Positions 18,587-27,990 of a DNA stretch of 64,000 nt are shown piece by piece. Each line of letters starts with the position of its first letter. The first letter of the stretch is position 1. The notes under the pieces were generated by a model. The model searched no databases and was not told where the DNA came from. It was given only the letters and a program-made list of their open reading frames with translations. Position numbers and translations under genes: made by a program. Origin of the DNA: Nioella halotolerans (GTDB lineage Bacteria > Pseudomonadota > Alphaproteobacteria > Rhodobacterales > Rhodobacteraceae); contig QVQC01000007.1 in NCBI GenBank assembly GCA_003428585.1, positions 1-64,000 on the forward strand, in the 5' to 3' direction.

Positions 18587-19489
18587 TCACAAGTTGAACA
18601 CGCGCGAAGGGTGCACCTCGCCGCCGCGATAGATGCCCACGGCCACGGGTTGGCCCTTGTAGGACACCCAGACCTCATCGCCATAGTTCGCGCCGTCGAG
18701 GACCTGCCCCGGATTTCCGTTGCGCAGCCGCGCGAAGCCGGCATCGTTGGCGCGCATCTCCTGCAGATCCGTCAGTCCGACCTCGACCGGCAACAGGTGG
18801 TCGTCGAGGGCCGCGGTCCTTGCCAACTCCTCGACCCGCGCAAGGCTCACGCCGTCCTCGACGTCGAACGGCCCCGACCAGACCCTGCGCAACCGCTCGA
18901 CATGGCCGAGGCAGCCGAGTTGTTCGCCAAGGTCACGCGCGATGGCCCGCACGTAGCCGCCCTTGCCGCAGACCATTTCCAGCGCCGCGGTGTCGGCGTC
19001 GGGGCGCGACAACAGCGTCAGGCTGTCCACGTAGAGCGGCCGTGCGGCGATCTCGAAATCCTCGTCTTCGCGGGCCAGCTTGTAGGCACGTTCGCCGTCG
19101 ATCTTCACGGCGGAAAATTTCGGCGGCACCTGCAGGATATCGCCCTCGAAGGACTTCAGCGTCGCCACGATCTCCTCGTCCGAGGGGCGAAGCGCGCTTT
19201 CGCGGATCACCTCGCCCTCGGCATCGTCGGTGTTCGTCGCCACCCCGAACCGCACGGTGAAGACATAGGATTTCATCGCGTCAGTGACGAAGGGCACGGT
19301 TTTCGTCGCCTCGCCAAGGGCGATCGCCAGAACGCCCGTCGCGTCGGGGTCCAGCGTGCCGGCATGGCCCGCCTTCCGCGCGTCGAGCGCCCAGCGGACC
19401 TTGTTCACCACCGCGGTCGAGGTCGGCCCCGCGGGCTTGTCCACCACCAGCCAGCCATGAATATCGCGTCCCTTGCGCCTGCGGCCCAT
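18587..19489 (-). CDS. truB: tRNA pseudouridine-55 synthase TruB
   Basis: This 300-residue enzyme makes Psi55 in the T-loop of tRNAs. The catalytic Asp lies in [11 protein letters not shown]. Other family blocks are [34 protein letters not shown] and [18 protein letters not shown]-terminal extension ends [22 protein letters not shown], a PUA-like tail. The start at 19489 ([12 protein letters not shown]) has GGGAGG seven bases upstream, better placed than the GTG six bases earlier. It lies downstream of rbfA with the glycosidase gene between. Confidence 0.97.
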   Translation of the reverse strand: MGRRRKGRDIHGWLVVDKPAGPTSTAVVNKVRWALDARKAGHAGTLDPDATGVLAIALGEATKTVPFVTDAMKSYVFTVRFGVATNTDDAEGEVIRESALRPSDEEIVATLKSFEGDILQVPPKFSAVKIDGERAYKLAREDEDFEIAARPLYVDSLTLLSRPDADTAALEMVCGKGGYVRAIARDLGEQLGCLGHVERLRRVWSGPFDVEDGVSLARVEELARTAALDDHLLPVEVGLTDLQEMRANDAGFARLRNGNPGQVLDGANYGDEVWVSYKGQPVAVGIYRGGEVHPSRVFNL

Positions 19490-19531
19490 GTCCACGCCTC
19501 CCGTCTCTATCTTTTTCGAAGGTCGAGCCGC

Positions 19532-20296
19532 TTAGCGCCCGACGTCGTCCGCGTCAACAACTGTCCCGAGGATCGGACCCAACGGGAAGCCCAAATCGTT
19601 GCGCCCGATGGCCGGCGCGTAAAGCCGCGACACTCGCCCGTCGAGGTAAAGCGCATTCGGCGTGCCGAGAAGGTCGCGAAAGAGCCGCCCGAAATGGTGG
19701 AAATTGACGGCGGCGTCGGAGATTGCGAAGATGACCCGCCGGCCGGCCCGGTCCACCCCGACACCGTTGCGGATATTGCGTGACGTGCCCTGCGGCAGGA
19801 AACGCGGGTGCAGCGCCCCGTCGATCACAAGCATCGGTCCCGATTGCGTGGCATGGCGGCAGGCCGGCGGGTCGGCGGCATAGGCGCGGGTTTCGATCAC
19901 CCGCGCGCGGCCGTCGAGGATGCAGAAGACCCCGTTGGGCAGCAGGCCGAAATTGCCCGGCCCGTCCGAGGTGACGGCCTGCATCTCTTCCTGCCCGTTC
20001 TCGATATAGAGGCCAACCGGGCTGCGATCGTCGTGGAACATGCCGGCATTGATGGCAAAGCCCAGCCGCTCCCCAGCGCCGAGGCTTGCCTCGACCCGCG
20101 TGAAGGACCCCATGACCCGGCCCTGCGCATCCCGCAGGAACAGCCGCAGGTCTTCCTGCGCAAGGTCCACTTCGCAGATCGTGAACAAGGCGCCGTCGAA
20201 CCGCTCCTGTCGGCAGTCGGCGGCCTGCACCGAAGCCGGGGCGCCCAGCGTCAGGATCAACGCCAGAAGCGCCCTAATCATCATCGTCGTCATCAA
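19532..20296 (-). CDS. Phosphodiester glycosidase (NAGPA-like) family protein, secreted
   Basis: This 254-residue protein has a signal peptide (cleavage after ASVQA) and the phosphodiester glycosidase / DUF2233 fold. Visible blocks are [44 protein letters not shown] and [13 protein letters not shown]. By family it would cleave a sugar phosphodiester in the periplasm; the natural substrate is unknown. Its start overlaps the end of rbfA by up to 23 bases. Several ATGs are offered by the Asp-codon run there (MMTTMMIRA); the last, at 20281, would leave [13 protein letters not shown] as a normal signal peptide. Confidence 0.85.
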   Translation of the reverse strand: MMTTMMIRALLALILTLGAPASVQAADCRQERFDGALFTICEVDLAQEDLRLFLRDAQGRVMGSFTRVEASLGAGERLGFAINAGMFHDDRSPVGLYIENGQEEMQAVTSDGPGNFGLLPNGVFCILDGRARVIETRAYAADPPACRHATQSGPMLVIDGALHPRFLPQGTSRNIRNGVGVDRAGRRVIFAISDAAVNFHHFGRLFRDLLGTPNALYLDGRVSRLYAPAIGRNDLGFPLGPILGTVVDADDVGR

Positions 20297-20681
20297 GGTC
20301 TCGGCGCACCGCGTCGCTTTGCAATAGCGCCCGTGTCTCGTCCATCTTGTCGAAGCTTTCGTCGATCAGGAACCGAAGGTCCGGGGCGTATTTCAGGGAC
20401 ATCTGCTTGGTGATCTGGCGCCGCAATTCCCCCTTGTTGCGCGCCAGCGCCTGGATCGCCTCGGGTCGCTGGCCGCCGCCAAGCGGCAGCACGAAGGCGG
20501 TGGCGATCTTCAGGTCGGGCGACATGCGCACCTCGCTCACGGTGATCGACATCGCGTTGAGTTCGACATCGTGAACATCGCCCTGCATCAGCACGTCCGA
20601 CAGGGTGCGCCGGATCAATTCCCCCACCCGCAACTGGCGCTGCGAGGGGCCGGCGCCATCGTGAAACTTGTTCTTTGCCAT
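20274..20681 (-). CDS. rbfA: Ribosome-binding factor A
   Basis: This 135-residue KH-like 30S maturation factor is needed for 16S 5'-end processing and cold growth. Family blocks are [42 protein letters not shown] and [17 protein letters not shown]. The start at 20681 (MAKNKFHDG) has AAAGGAT upstream. The C-terminus is a run of six Asp encoded by GAT/GAC repeats, and it overlaps the next gene. It belongs with truB as a ribosome/tRNA maturation unit. Confidence 0.96.
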   Translation of the reverse strand: MAKNKFHDGAGPSQRQLRVGELIRRTLSDVLMQGDVHDVELNAMSITVSEVRMSPDLKIATAFVLPLGGGQRPEAIQALARNKGELRRQITKQMSLKYAPDLRFLIDESFDKMDETRALLQSDAVRRDLDDDDDD

Positions 20682-20797
20682 CGGTCCAATCCTTTCGGCC
20701 CCCCTTATGGGATCGCCCCGCCACCCGCAAGCAAGCGCTTTCGCGTGTCGGCGGGGTGCGCTAGGAAAAGGGCGGATCTGGCAGGAAGGATATCGCC

Positions 20798-21610
20798 ATG
20801 CAGGCAAGCGTCGCAATCGCGGTCATGGGGGCATCGGGCCGCATGGGCCAGATGCTGGTCAAGCTGGTCAACGAAAGCGAGGCCGCGCACCTGGTGGCGG
20901 TGACGGAACGCGCCGGCCATGACTGGGCCGGGCGCGACCTTGGCGAATGCATGGGCGGGGCGGCCACCGGCGTGACGGTCCATGCCGACCCGATAGAGGC
21001 CATCGTGAACGCCCAGGCGGTGATCGACTTCACCACGCCCGCGGCGACGTTGGCCCATGCCGAACTGACGGCGCAGGCGCGCGCTGTGCACGTGATCGGG
21101 ACCACCGGGTTTTGCGAGGACCAACTGGCGCAACTGGCCCACGCCGCCCGCCACGCCACGATCATCCGCGCCGGAAACATGAGCCTCGGGGTCAACCTGC
21201 TGGTGCAGATCACGCGGCAGGTGGCCGCCGCGCTCGACGCGGATTTCGATATAGAGGTGATCGAGGCGCATCACCGCCACAAGGTCGACGCCCCCTCCGG
21301 CACGGCGCTGATGCTCGGGCAGGCGGCGGCGGAGGGGCGCGGCATCGACCTTGCCGTGGCGCGCGAGTCCGGCCGCGACGGCCTCACCGGCCCGCGCGAC
21401 CGCGGCCATATCGGCTTTTCGGCCATCCGCGGCGGCGATATCGTGGGCGAACACGACGTCCTCTTCGCAGGCCAGGGAGAGCGCATCGTGCTGCGCCATG
21501 TCGCCACCGACCGTGCCATCTTCGGTCGCGGCGCGCTCAAGGCAGCGCTTTGGGGGCAGGGCAAGGGCCCCGGCGAATACGACATGCTCGATGTTCTGGG
21601 CCTGCGCTGA
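20798..21610 (+). CDS. dapB: 4-hydroxy-tetrahydrodipicolinate reductase
   Basis: This 270-residue DapB carries out the NAD(P)H step of lysine and diaminopimelate synthesis. It has the dinucleotide-binding GASGRMGQM near the N-terminus, VIDFTTP and GTTGF loops, and the catalytic motif [13 protein letters not shown], where His158 and Lys162 are the expected catalytic pair. AAGGATATC precedes the ATG. It is divergent from rbfA and stands alone. Confidence 0.97.
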   Translation: MQASVAIAVMGASGRMGQMLVKLVNESEAAHLVAVTERAGHDWAGRDLGECMGGAATGVTVHADPIEAIVNAQAVIDFTTPAATLAHAELTAQARAVHVIGTTGFCEDQLAQLAHAARHATIIRAGNMSLGVNLLVQITRQVAAALDADFDIEVIEAHHRHKVDAPSGTALMLGQAAAEGRGIDLAVARESGRDGLTGPRDRGHIGFSAIRGGDIVGEHDVLFAGQGERIVLRHVATDRAIFGRGALKAALWGQGKGPGEYDMLDVLGLR

Positions 21611-21640
21611 GCCGGACAGACTTCAACGCCGGAAGCCCCT

Positions 21641-21812
21641 TCTTCTTGGAAAAACCACTCCCCCCGGAGGCGTCCCGCCCGCCCGGACCGCGCACGGCCA
21701 AGATAATCGCGCGCCAGTCCAGATATCCCGTGGAAACGCGGCCCGAGGAGGGCCCCGAAGGGGCTTGACGAGGGGCGCCCCCGGATCGACGCGCCACGCG
21801 CGGCGAAACCGA
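21641..21812. repeat. Dispersed intergenic repeat, copy A (interrupted)
   Basis: The left end, 21641-21670 (TTCTTGGAAAAACCACTCCC...), and the right end, 21772-21812 (GGCGCCCCCGGATCGACGCG...), match consecutive parts of the element at 26754-26831. About 100 unrelated bases are inserted here between the two ends. It fills most of the gap between dapB and the SDHAF4-like gene. Confidence 0.6.
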
Positions 21813-21813
21813 T

Positions 21814-22002
21814 TCAGAAATCAATCGCGATCCCCTTCTTTTCCCAGTCGCCGTAGCGCACCGGCTCCGGCCCGTCGCGCCCGCCAAGCTCCGGCGGTCT
21901 CTCGACGGTCTTGGCCGCCTTGCGCCGCGCCTCGGCTTCGGCCAGCGCGCGTTTAGCCGCCTCGGGCAGGTCGGCCTCGTGGGGGGGCGTCTCGTCGCTC
22001 AT
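21814..22002 (-). CDS. SDHAF4-like (DUF1674) succinate dehydrogenase assembly factor
   Basis: This is a 62-residue small protein ending in the DUF1674/SDHAF4 signature RYGDWEKKGIAIDF. In eukaryotes and alphaproteobacteria this family helps load or protect flavinylated SdhA during complex II assembly. The first half is charged and Ala-rich, probably flexible. AAGGAG precedes the ATG. No sdh genes are in the window, which is usual for this small gene. Confidence 0.87.
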   Translation of the reverse strand: MSDETPPHEADLPEAAKRALAEAEARRKAAKTVERPPELGGRDGPEPVRYGDWEKKGIAIDF

Positions 22003-22071
22003 CGGTCATGCTCCTTGTGCGGATCCTGCCTTTGATATACGCCGCCAAGGCCCCCGAGCAAGAGGATGCCC

Positions 22072-23334
22072 ATGCCCGCCCCCGGCCCTGACACCGGCCT
22101 GCCCGCCCGCCGCGCCGCGCTTGCCCAGCTGCGCGCGGTGCTGATGGATCGGCGCATGCTTGCGCATCAACCTGCGCCTCAGGGCCTTTCGCCCGAGGAT
22201 GCCGCCCGCGCGCAACGCCTAGCCCTTACCGTGCTGCGCCATCTTGGTCGCCTCGACGCCCTGCTGCGCCGCCACCTGCAGAAACGCCCATCGCTTGCCG
22301 TGCAGAATATCCTGCGCCTCGGCGCGGCGGAACTGCTGGTCGACGGGTCCGAGCCGCATGGCGTCACCGCCTCGCTGGTCGAAATTGCCAAGCGTGGCGG
22401 CAGCACGTCGCGCGCCGCCGGCATGGTCAACGCGGTGTTGCGCAAGGTGGCGGACGAGGATCGCGGCATCTGGGCCGCACTGCGGCCGCAGCCGCTGCCG
22501 GTCTGGCTGCGCAAGCCGTTGCACAAGTCCTACGGGGTTGACGCTGTCGCCGCTATCGAGGCCGCGCATGAACGCGGCGCACCGCTCGACCTGACGCCGA
22601 AACCGGGCGTTGTCATTGCGGGCGGCGAGGCGCTGCCCACCGGTTCCTACCGCTTCGCGAAGGCGCAAGTCACCGCCATTCCCGGATACGCGGAAGGCGA
22701 GTGGTGGGTGCAGGACGCCGCCGCAGCGCTTCCCGCGAAGCTGCTGGGCGATATCGCGGGGTTGCGGGTGCTCGACCTGTGCGCGGCCCCCGGTAGCAAG
22801 ACCCTGCAACTGGCCGCCGCTGGGGCCGATGTGACGGCGCTCGACCTCTCGGAAACCCGGCTTGAGCGCGTTCGGGAAAACCTCGCGCGCACCGGCCTTG
22901 TCGCCAGCCTCGTCGCCGCCGACGCGTTGAGCTACGCGGCCGATCCCTTCGATGCGATTCTGCTCGACGCGCCCTGTTCGGCCACTGGCACCATCCGTCG
23001 CCACCCCGATCTGCCCTTCGTGAAAACGCCAGAGGAGGTCGAAAGTCTCACGCGGCTGCAAATGCAGATGCTCGATCACGCAGCAAACCTGCTCAAGCCC
23101 GGCGGGCGGCTGGTCTTCTGCACCTGTTCGCTCTTGCCCAACGAAGGCGAGAACCAGATCAAGGCGGCGCTGAAACGCCACGATGACCTTTCGGTGATCC
23201 CGGTCGACCCGGCGCGTCTCGGCGGTGCCCCGGACTGGGCGAGCCCCGAGGGTGGACTGCGCTTGCGCCCCGATTATTGGGCCGACAGGGGCGGCATGGA
23301 CGGGTTTTACATGGCCCTTTTGAAACGCGGCTGA
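22072..23334 (+). CDS. rsmB: 16S rRNA m5C methyltransferase RsmB/NOL1 family
   Basis: This 420-residue protein is an N-terminal NusB-like RNA-binding domain (about 1-140) fused to a SAM methyltransferase domain. SAM-binding motif: VLDLCAAPGSKTLQLA. The two cysteines of m5C methyltransferases are present: DAPCSATGT (Cys302) and FCTCSLLPNEGE (catalytic Cys352). I start it at the second ATG (22072), six bases after AGAGG; the first ATG touches that site. It is followed by the heparinase-like gene. Confidence 0.95.
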   Translation: MPAPGPDTGLPARRAALAQLRAVLMDRRMLAHQPAPQGLSPEDAARAQRLALTVLRHLGRLDALLRRHLQKRPSLAVQNILRLGAAELLVDGSEPHGVTASLVEIAKRGGSTSRAAGMVNAVLRKVADEDRGIWAALRPQPLPVWLRKPLHKSYGVDAVAAIEAAHERGAPLDLTPKPGVVIAGGEALPTGSYRFAKAQVTAIPGYAEGEWWVQDAAAALPAKLLGDIAGLRVLDLCAAPGSKTLQLAAAGADVTALDLSETRLERVRENLARTGLVASLVAADALSYAADPFDAILLDAPCSATGTIRRHPDLPFVKTPEEVESLTRLQMQMLDHAANLLKPGGRLVFCTCSLLPNEGENQIKAALKRHDDLSVIPVDPARLGGAPDWASPEGGLRLRPDYWADRGGMDGFYMALLKRG

Positions 23335-23377
23335 ACCCTGCTATCGTGGCGGGCAAAAGACAAAGAGCAGTCCGCAC

Positions 23378-25141
23378 ATGTCCGAAACCCTTTCCCCCGC
23401 CCCGGTCTCGCTCAGGGAGCGCCCCGGTCACCTGCGCCGGGCCGGCTACCGCTGGGCGGCGTGGCGCGCGGGGTTCGGACCGGTGCCAAGGGGCTTTACC
23501 TCGCGGCCCGAACCGCGGCTTGTCGGGTCGGATGCGCGCGGGCGGCAGTTGATGGCTGGCAACCTCTTGTTCGCCGGGGTGCTGGTGCAGATGCGCGATG
23601 GGCTGCCCTGGACCCTCGCCGCGCCTTCGGATGCCTTCGAGGACGAGTTGCACGGATTTGAATGGCTGGACCATCTGGCCGCGGTGGCCGATGGGTCCGG
23701 CCGGCCGATGGCGCAGGCGTGGCTTGCCGGCTGGCTCGGCCGTTACGCCACCGGAAAGGGGCCGGGCTGGGTGCCCGACCTCGTCGGGCGGCGCCAGATC
23801 CGCTGGATCAGCCACGCGCTTTTCCTGATGAGCGGGCAGGACCCGCGCGAAACCCGCGCCTTTTATGCCGCGCTTGGGCGGCAGGCGGAGTTCCTCGCGC
23901 GTCGCTGGCAGACCACCTCGCACGGGCTGCCCCGGTTCGAGGCGCTGACCGGCCTGATCTATTCGTCTTGTTCGCTGATCGGAGTCGCGCATCACCTGAA
24001 ACCGGCGCTGAAGGCCCTTGCGCAGGAATGCGCGCGCGAGATCGACGGCTCGGGTGGGATCGTGACCCGAAACCCCGAGGAACTCTTGCACGTCTTCACC
24101 CTGCTGACCTGGACCGCCGCGGTTCTGGCCGAGGCGGGCAAGACCGCCGATCCGGCGGTGGACACCGCGATCATGCGCATCGCGCCCACCCTGCGCAGCC
24201 TGCGCCACGCCGATGGCGGGCTGGCGCGGTTCCATGGCGGCGGGCGCGGGCAGGCCGGGCGGCTGGATCATGCGTTGGCGCAATCGGGGGTGCGCCCGGC
24301 GACGGTGTCGGGGCTGGCGATGGGGTACGGGCGGTTGTCGGCCGGGCGCGTCTCGGTCGTGATCGACGGCGCGCCGCCGATGATGGGGGCGCAAGCCTTC
24401 AATTCCCATGCCTCCACGCTGGCCTTCGAATTGACCTCCGGTCGCCATCCGGTGATCGTCAACTGCGGCTCCGGGGCCGGGTTCGGGGCCGACTGGCGCC
24501 GCGCGGGCCGCGCCACGCCCTCGCATTCCACGCTGTCGATCGACGGCTATTCCTCTGCCCGGCTTGGCCCCCGTTCGGCGGCGCATGGCATCGTGAAGCA
24601 GGCGCTTCTCGAAGGTCCCGAAACCGCAGAGGTACAGGAAAGCGACAGCGGCGGCGCCCGCGCCATGGCCTTTTCGCATGACGGCTACCGGCGCACCCAC
24701 GGGCTGATTCACCTGCGCAGCCTGAGTCTTGAGGCCGACGGACGGCTTTTGCGCGGCGAGGATGGCCTCGCCGCGATCACCGGCACCGACCGCGACACGC
24801 TCGACCGGGTCATGGCCCGCCTGCCGATGGAGGGCATCCCCTATACCGTCCGCTTCCACCTGCACCCCGATGTGGAGGCCGAAACCGACCTTGGCGGTGC
24901 GGCGGTCTCTCTGACTTTGCGCGGCGGTGAGGTCTGGGTGTTCCGCCATGGCGGCGAGGCGTCGCTCAGCGTCGAGAAGAGCGTTTACCTCGAATCCGGA
25001 CGGCTGAAGCCACGCGCGACAAAACAGATCGTTCTCTCGTCGCGCGTGACGGAGTATGGCAGCGCGGTAAGCTGGAGCCTTGCCAAACCTGCCGACGCGC
25101 CGCGCGCGCCACGCCCCGCACTGACACAGGAGACCCTATGA
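23378..25141 (+). CDS. Heparinase II/III family protein
   Basis: This 587-residue protein has an alpha/alpha toroid N-terminal half and a C-terminal beta-sandwich of the heparinase II/III type. The latter shows [21 protein letters not shown] and [18 protein letters not shown]. By family it would be a polysaccharide lyase acting on uronic-acid-containing glycans, but the orthologous gene next to purH in Rhodobacterales has no assigned substrate. No signal peptide is apparent, so a cytoplasmic or atypically exported enzyme is likely. Its stop overlaps the purH start by ATGA. Confidence 0.87.
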   Translation: MSETLSPAPVSLRERPGHLRRAGYRWAAWRAGFGPVPRGFTSRPEPRLVGSDARGRQLMAGNLLFAGVLVQMRDGLPWTLAAPSDAFEDELHGFEWLDHLAAVADGSGRPMAQAWLAGWLGRYATGKGPGWVPDLVGRRQIRWISHALFLMSGQDPRETRAFYAALGRQAEFLARRWQTTSHGLPRFEALTGLIYSSCSLIGVAHHLKPALKALAQECAREIDGSGGIVTRNPEELLHVFTLLTWTAAVLAEAGKTADPAVDTAIMRIAPTLRSLRHADGGLARFHGGGRGQAGRLDHALAQSGVRPATVSGLAMGYGRLSAGRVSVVIDGAPPMMGAQAFNSHASTLAFELTSGRHPVIVNCGSGAGFGADWRRAGRATPSHSTLSIDGYSSARLGPRSAAHGIVKQALLEGPETAEVQESDSGGARAMAFSHDGYRRTHGLIHLRSLSLEADGRLLRGEDGLAAITGTDRDTLDRVMARLPMEGIPYTVRFHLHPDVEAETDLGGAAVSLTLRGGEVWVFRHGGEASLSVEKSVYLESGRLKPRATKQIVLSSRVTEYGSAVSWSLAKPADAPRAPRPALTQETL

Positions 25142-26727
25142 CAGACCTCGCCCCGTTGCGCCGAGCGCTTCTTTCCGTATCCGACAAGACCGGCCTGGTG
25201 GACCTTGCCCGCGCCCTCGCCGCGCGCGGGGTGGAGTTGCTTTCCACCGGCGGCAGCGCGCGCGCGCTGCGCGCGGCGGGGCTGACTGTCCGGGATATCG
25301 CCGAGGTGACGGGCTTTCCGGAGATGATGGACGGCCGCGTCAAGACGCTCCATCCGATGGTACATGGCGGGCTGCTGGCGCTGCGCGATGATGTCGATCA
25401 CGTCGCGGCGATGGAGACGCACGGGATCGGCAGCATCGACCTCTTGGTGGTCAACCTCTACCCGTTCGAGGACACGGTCGCCAAGGGCGCCGACTATGCC
25501 ACGTCTATAGAGAATATCGACATCGGCGGCCCGGCGATGATCCGCGCCGCGGCCAAGAACCATGCCTTTGTCAGTGTCGTCACCGACCCCGAGGATTACG
25601 GCGCCCTGCTGGACGAGCTGGAAACGCAGGATGGCGCGACCTCCTACGGCTTCCGCCAGCAGCTTGCACTTACCGCCTATGCCCGCATCGCCGCCTATGA
25701 CGCTGCCGTGTCAGGTTGGATGGCGGGTGCCCTCGGCAACGAAACGCCGCGCCGCCGCGCCTTTGCCGGCACCCTCGTCCAAAGCCTGCGCTACGGCGAG
25801 AACCCGCACCAGAACGCGGCCTTCTACGTGGACGGCTCTGGCCGGCCCGGTGTCGCCACTGCCCGCCAGCATCAGGGCAAGGCGCTCAGCTACAACAATA
25901 TCAACGACACAGACGCGGCCTTCGAACTGGTCGCCGAATTCGACCCCGCCGACGGCCCCGCCTGCGCCATCATCAAGCATGCCAATCCCTGCGGCGTCGC
26001 CCGCGGCGATACGCTCGTCGCGGCTTACCAGGCAGCCTTCGACTGCGACCGCACCTCGGCTTTCGGCGGCATCGTGGCGCTCAACCAACCGCTCGACGCG
26101 GAAACCGCGCGCGAGATCACCGGCATCTTCACCGAGGTGGTGATCGCCCCCGGTGCCTCGGACGCGGCGAAAGATGTCTTCGCGGCCAAGAAGAACCTGC
26201 GCCTCCTGACCACCGACGCCTTGCCGGACATGCGCGCCGCTGGCCATGCGATCCGCCAGGTCGCGGGCGGGTTCCTCGTGCAGGACAAGGATACCGGGCA
26301 TGTCGGCATGGATGACCTGAAGGTGGTGACGAAAAAGGCCCCGACCGAGGCCCAGATGCGCGACCTGCTGTTCGCGTGGAAAGTCGCCAAGCACGTCAAG
26401 TCCAATGCCATCGTCTACGTGCGGGACGGCGCCACCGTCGGCGTCGGCGCAGGCCAGATGAGCCGCGTGGACAGCGCCCTCATCGCCGCGAAAAAGGCCG
26501 AACGCATGGCCGAAACCCTTGGCCTGCCCGAGCCGCTTACCATCGGCTCCGCCGTTGCTTCCGACGCGTTCTTCCCCTTCCCCGACGGGCTGATGGAGGC
26601 CGCGTCGGCCGGTGCCACATGCGTGATCCAGCCCGGCGGTTCGATGCGCGACGACGAGGTGATCGCGGCCGCGGACGAGGCGGGCCTTGCCATGGTCTTC
26701 ACGGGGATGCGTCATTTCCGCCACTGA
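25138..26727 (+). CDS. purH: Bifunctional AICAR transformylase / IMP cyclohydrolase
   Basis: This 529-residue PurH catalyses the last two steps of purine synthesis. The N-terminal MGS-like cyclohydrolase domain carries [26 protein letters not shown] and [18 protein letters not shown]. The transformylase domain has the catalytic IIKHANPCG (Lys280-His281) and a C-terminal ITCG-like region ending FTGMRHFRH. It is translationally coupled to the heparinase-like gene by an ATGA overlap. Confidence 0.98.
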   Translation: MTDLAPLRRALLSVSDKTGLVDLARALAARGVELLSTGGSARALRAAGLTVRDIAEVTGFPEMMDGRVKTLHPMVHGGLLALRDDVDHVAAMETHGIGSIDLLVVNLYPFEDTVAKGADYATSIENIDIGGPAMIRAAAKNHAFVSVVTDPEDYGALLDELETQDGATSYGFRQQLALTAYARIAAYDAAVSGWMAGALGNETPRRRAFAGTLVQSLRYGENPHQNAAFYVDGSGRPGVATARQHQGKALSYNNINDTDAAFELVAEFDPADGPACAIIKHANPCGVARGDTLVAAYQAAFDCDRTSAFGGIVALNQPLDAETAREITGIFTEVVIAPGASDAAKDVFAAKKNLRLLTTDALPDMRAAGHAIRQVAGGFLVQDKDTGHVGMDDLKVVTKKAPTEAQMRDLLFAWKVAKHVKSNAIVYVRDGATVGVGAGQMSRVDSALIAAKKAERMAETLGLPEPLTIGSAVASDAFFPFPDGLMEAASAGATCVIQPGGSMRDDEVIAAADEAGLAMVFTGMRHFRH

Positions 26728-26753
26728 CAGGGCTTGAACCCACCCCCGTCCCC

Positions 26754-26831
26754 TTTCATCCTGGTTAAAACACTTCCGGGGTTTGGGGGGGCGCCCCCGG
26801 ATCGGCGCGCACCGCGCGGCGACCCTGATCG
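26754..26831. repeat. Dispersed intergenic repeat, copy B (uninterrupted)
   Basis: This 78-base element contains a GGGGGGGCGCCCCCGG palindromic core and the tail GATCGGCGCGCACCGCGCGGCGA. Its two ends match the two ends of the element at 21641-21812. It lies between purH and lspA. Apparent coding through it is why lspA can be mis-started at 26734. Confidence 0.6.
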
Positions 26832-26853
26832 GACCAGCAACAAGGACATCGCC

Positions 26854-27324
26854 ATGCGCCTCGCCCTGCTTTCCGCCCTCTTCTGGTTCGCCCTCGACCA
26901 GATCAGCAAATGGTGGGTCCTCTACCAGATGGACCTTCTGATCTTGCGTGAAATCGAGGTCTTGCCGCCCTTTCTCACGTTCCGCATGGGCTGGAACACG
27001 GGCATCAATTTCGGCCTTCTGTCGGGCAGTGCCGACGCCACCCGCTGGCTGCTGGTGGCGCTTGCCTTCGTGATTTCCGCCTGGCTCCTCGCCTGGTCGC
27101 GCCGGATGGAAAAGCGTATCTCGATGCTTGCGGCGGGCGCCATCGTCGGCGGCGCCATCGCCAATGCCTTCGACCGGGTGGTGTACGGCGCTGTCGCGGA
27201 TTTCCTCAACGCCACTTGCTGCGGCTTCAACAACCCCTACGCCTTCAACCCCGCCGATATCGGGATCTTCCTCGGCGCTTTCGGCTTGCTGATCTTCGCC
27301 GATGACAGAAAGATCACCCCGTGA
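26854..27324 (+). CDS. lspA: Lipoprotein signal peptidase (signal peptidase II)
   Basis: This 156-residue inner-membrane aspartic protease removes signal peptides from prolipoproteins. Four membrane segments are expected. The conserved motifs are present: FALDQISKW near the N-terminus, WNTGINFGLL, NAFDRVVYGAVADF (Asp116) and FNPADIGI (Asp135); the last two Asp form the catalytic dyad. The start at 26854 has AAGGA upstream. Potential clients in this window are the lipoproteins at 2521 and 27371. Confidence 0.96.
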   Translation: MRLALLSALFWFALDQISKWWVLYQMDLLILREIEVLPPFLTFRMGWNTGINFGLLSGSADATRWLLVALAFVISAWLLAWSRRMEKRISMLAAGAIVGGAIANAFDRVVYGAVADFLNATCCGFNNPYAFNPADIGIFLGAFGLLIFADDRKITP

Positions 27325-27370
27325 CGACCCCGCAAACATGCGCTAAACCCGTGTGCGAAGGAGAGACCGT

Positions 27371-27892
27371 ATGATCAGGCTTCGCGCGGCAATCGGATTG
27401 GGACTGGTGCTTCTGGCACTCGCGGCATGTGGGCGCGAGACTCCGACGTTGCTCAACTTGCGCGCCGATGGCGAGGGGCCGGATGAATTCGGTGTCCTGC
27501 CGACCCGTCCCCTTGAAATGCCTGGCGATGTCGCCGACCTGCCCCCGCCGTCGCCGGGCGGCACCAATCGCGCCGACCCCGATCCGGAGGCGGAGATCGC
27601 CACGGCCCTCGGCGGCAACGTGGACCGCGCGCAGGCGGGCAGTCAGGGCCTTGTCGGCTATGTCACCCGCTTTGGCGTCACGCGTGATATTCGAGACACC
27701 CTAGCGGTGGAGGATCTGGAATTCCGCCGCCGCAACGATGGCCGGATCCTTGAACGTATTGCCGCCATCAACGTGTACCACCGCGCCTACCGGGTGATGG
27801 CGCTCGACCGCTACGCGGAACTGGAGCGGCTGCGCGCCGCCGGTGTCTGGACCCCGGCCGCGCCACCCGAGGACGCCGCCGCCCGCAACTGA
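27371..27892 (+). CDS. DUF3035 lipoprotein
   Basis: This 173-residue predicted lipoprotein has a lipobox LLALAAC with Cys20. The DUF3035 family segment begins ETPTLLNL and includes DEFGVLPTRPLEMP. The rest is charged and Pro-rich without known catalytic motifs. Function is unknown; in Rhodobacterales it typically lies between lspA and M16 proteases, as here. AAGGAGAG lies seven bases before the ATG at 27371. Confidence 0.88.
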   Translation: MIRLRAAIGLGLVLLALAACGRETPTLLNLRADGEGPDEFGVLPTRPLEMPGDVADLPPPSPGGTNRADPDPEAEIATALGGNVDRAQAGSQGLVGYVTRFGVTRDIRDTLAVEDLEFRRRNDGRILERIAAINVYHRAYRVMALDRYAELERLRAAGVWTPAAPPEDAAARN

Positions 27893-27990
27893 GGTTGCGG
27901 GTGCCATGCGCTCACATCACCGTCACCATGCTTGATACGCGCCGCGCGGCCCGTATGTGGTGTACCATGCGCTTTTGAACGAGGTTGCGA

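Noticed and set aside
26734..26853. A 40-residue N-terminal extension of LspA (MNPPPSPFI...)
   Set aside because: It reads through the dispersed repeat. AAGGA and the conserved MRLALLSALFWF start are at 26854.
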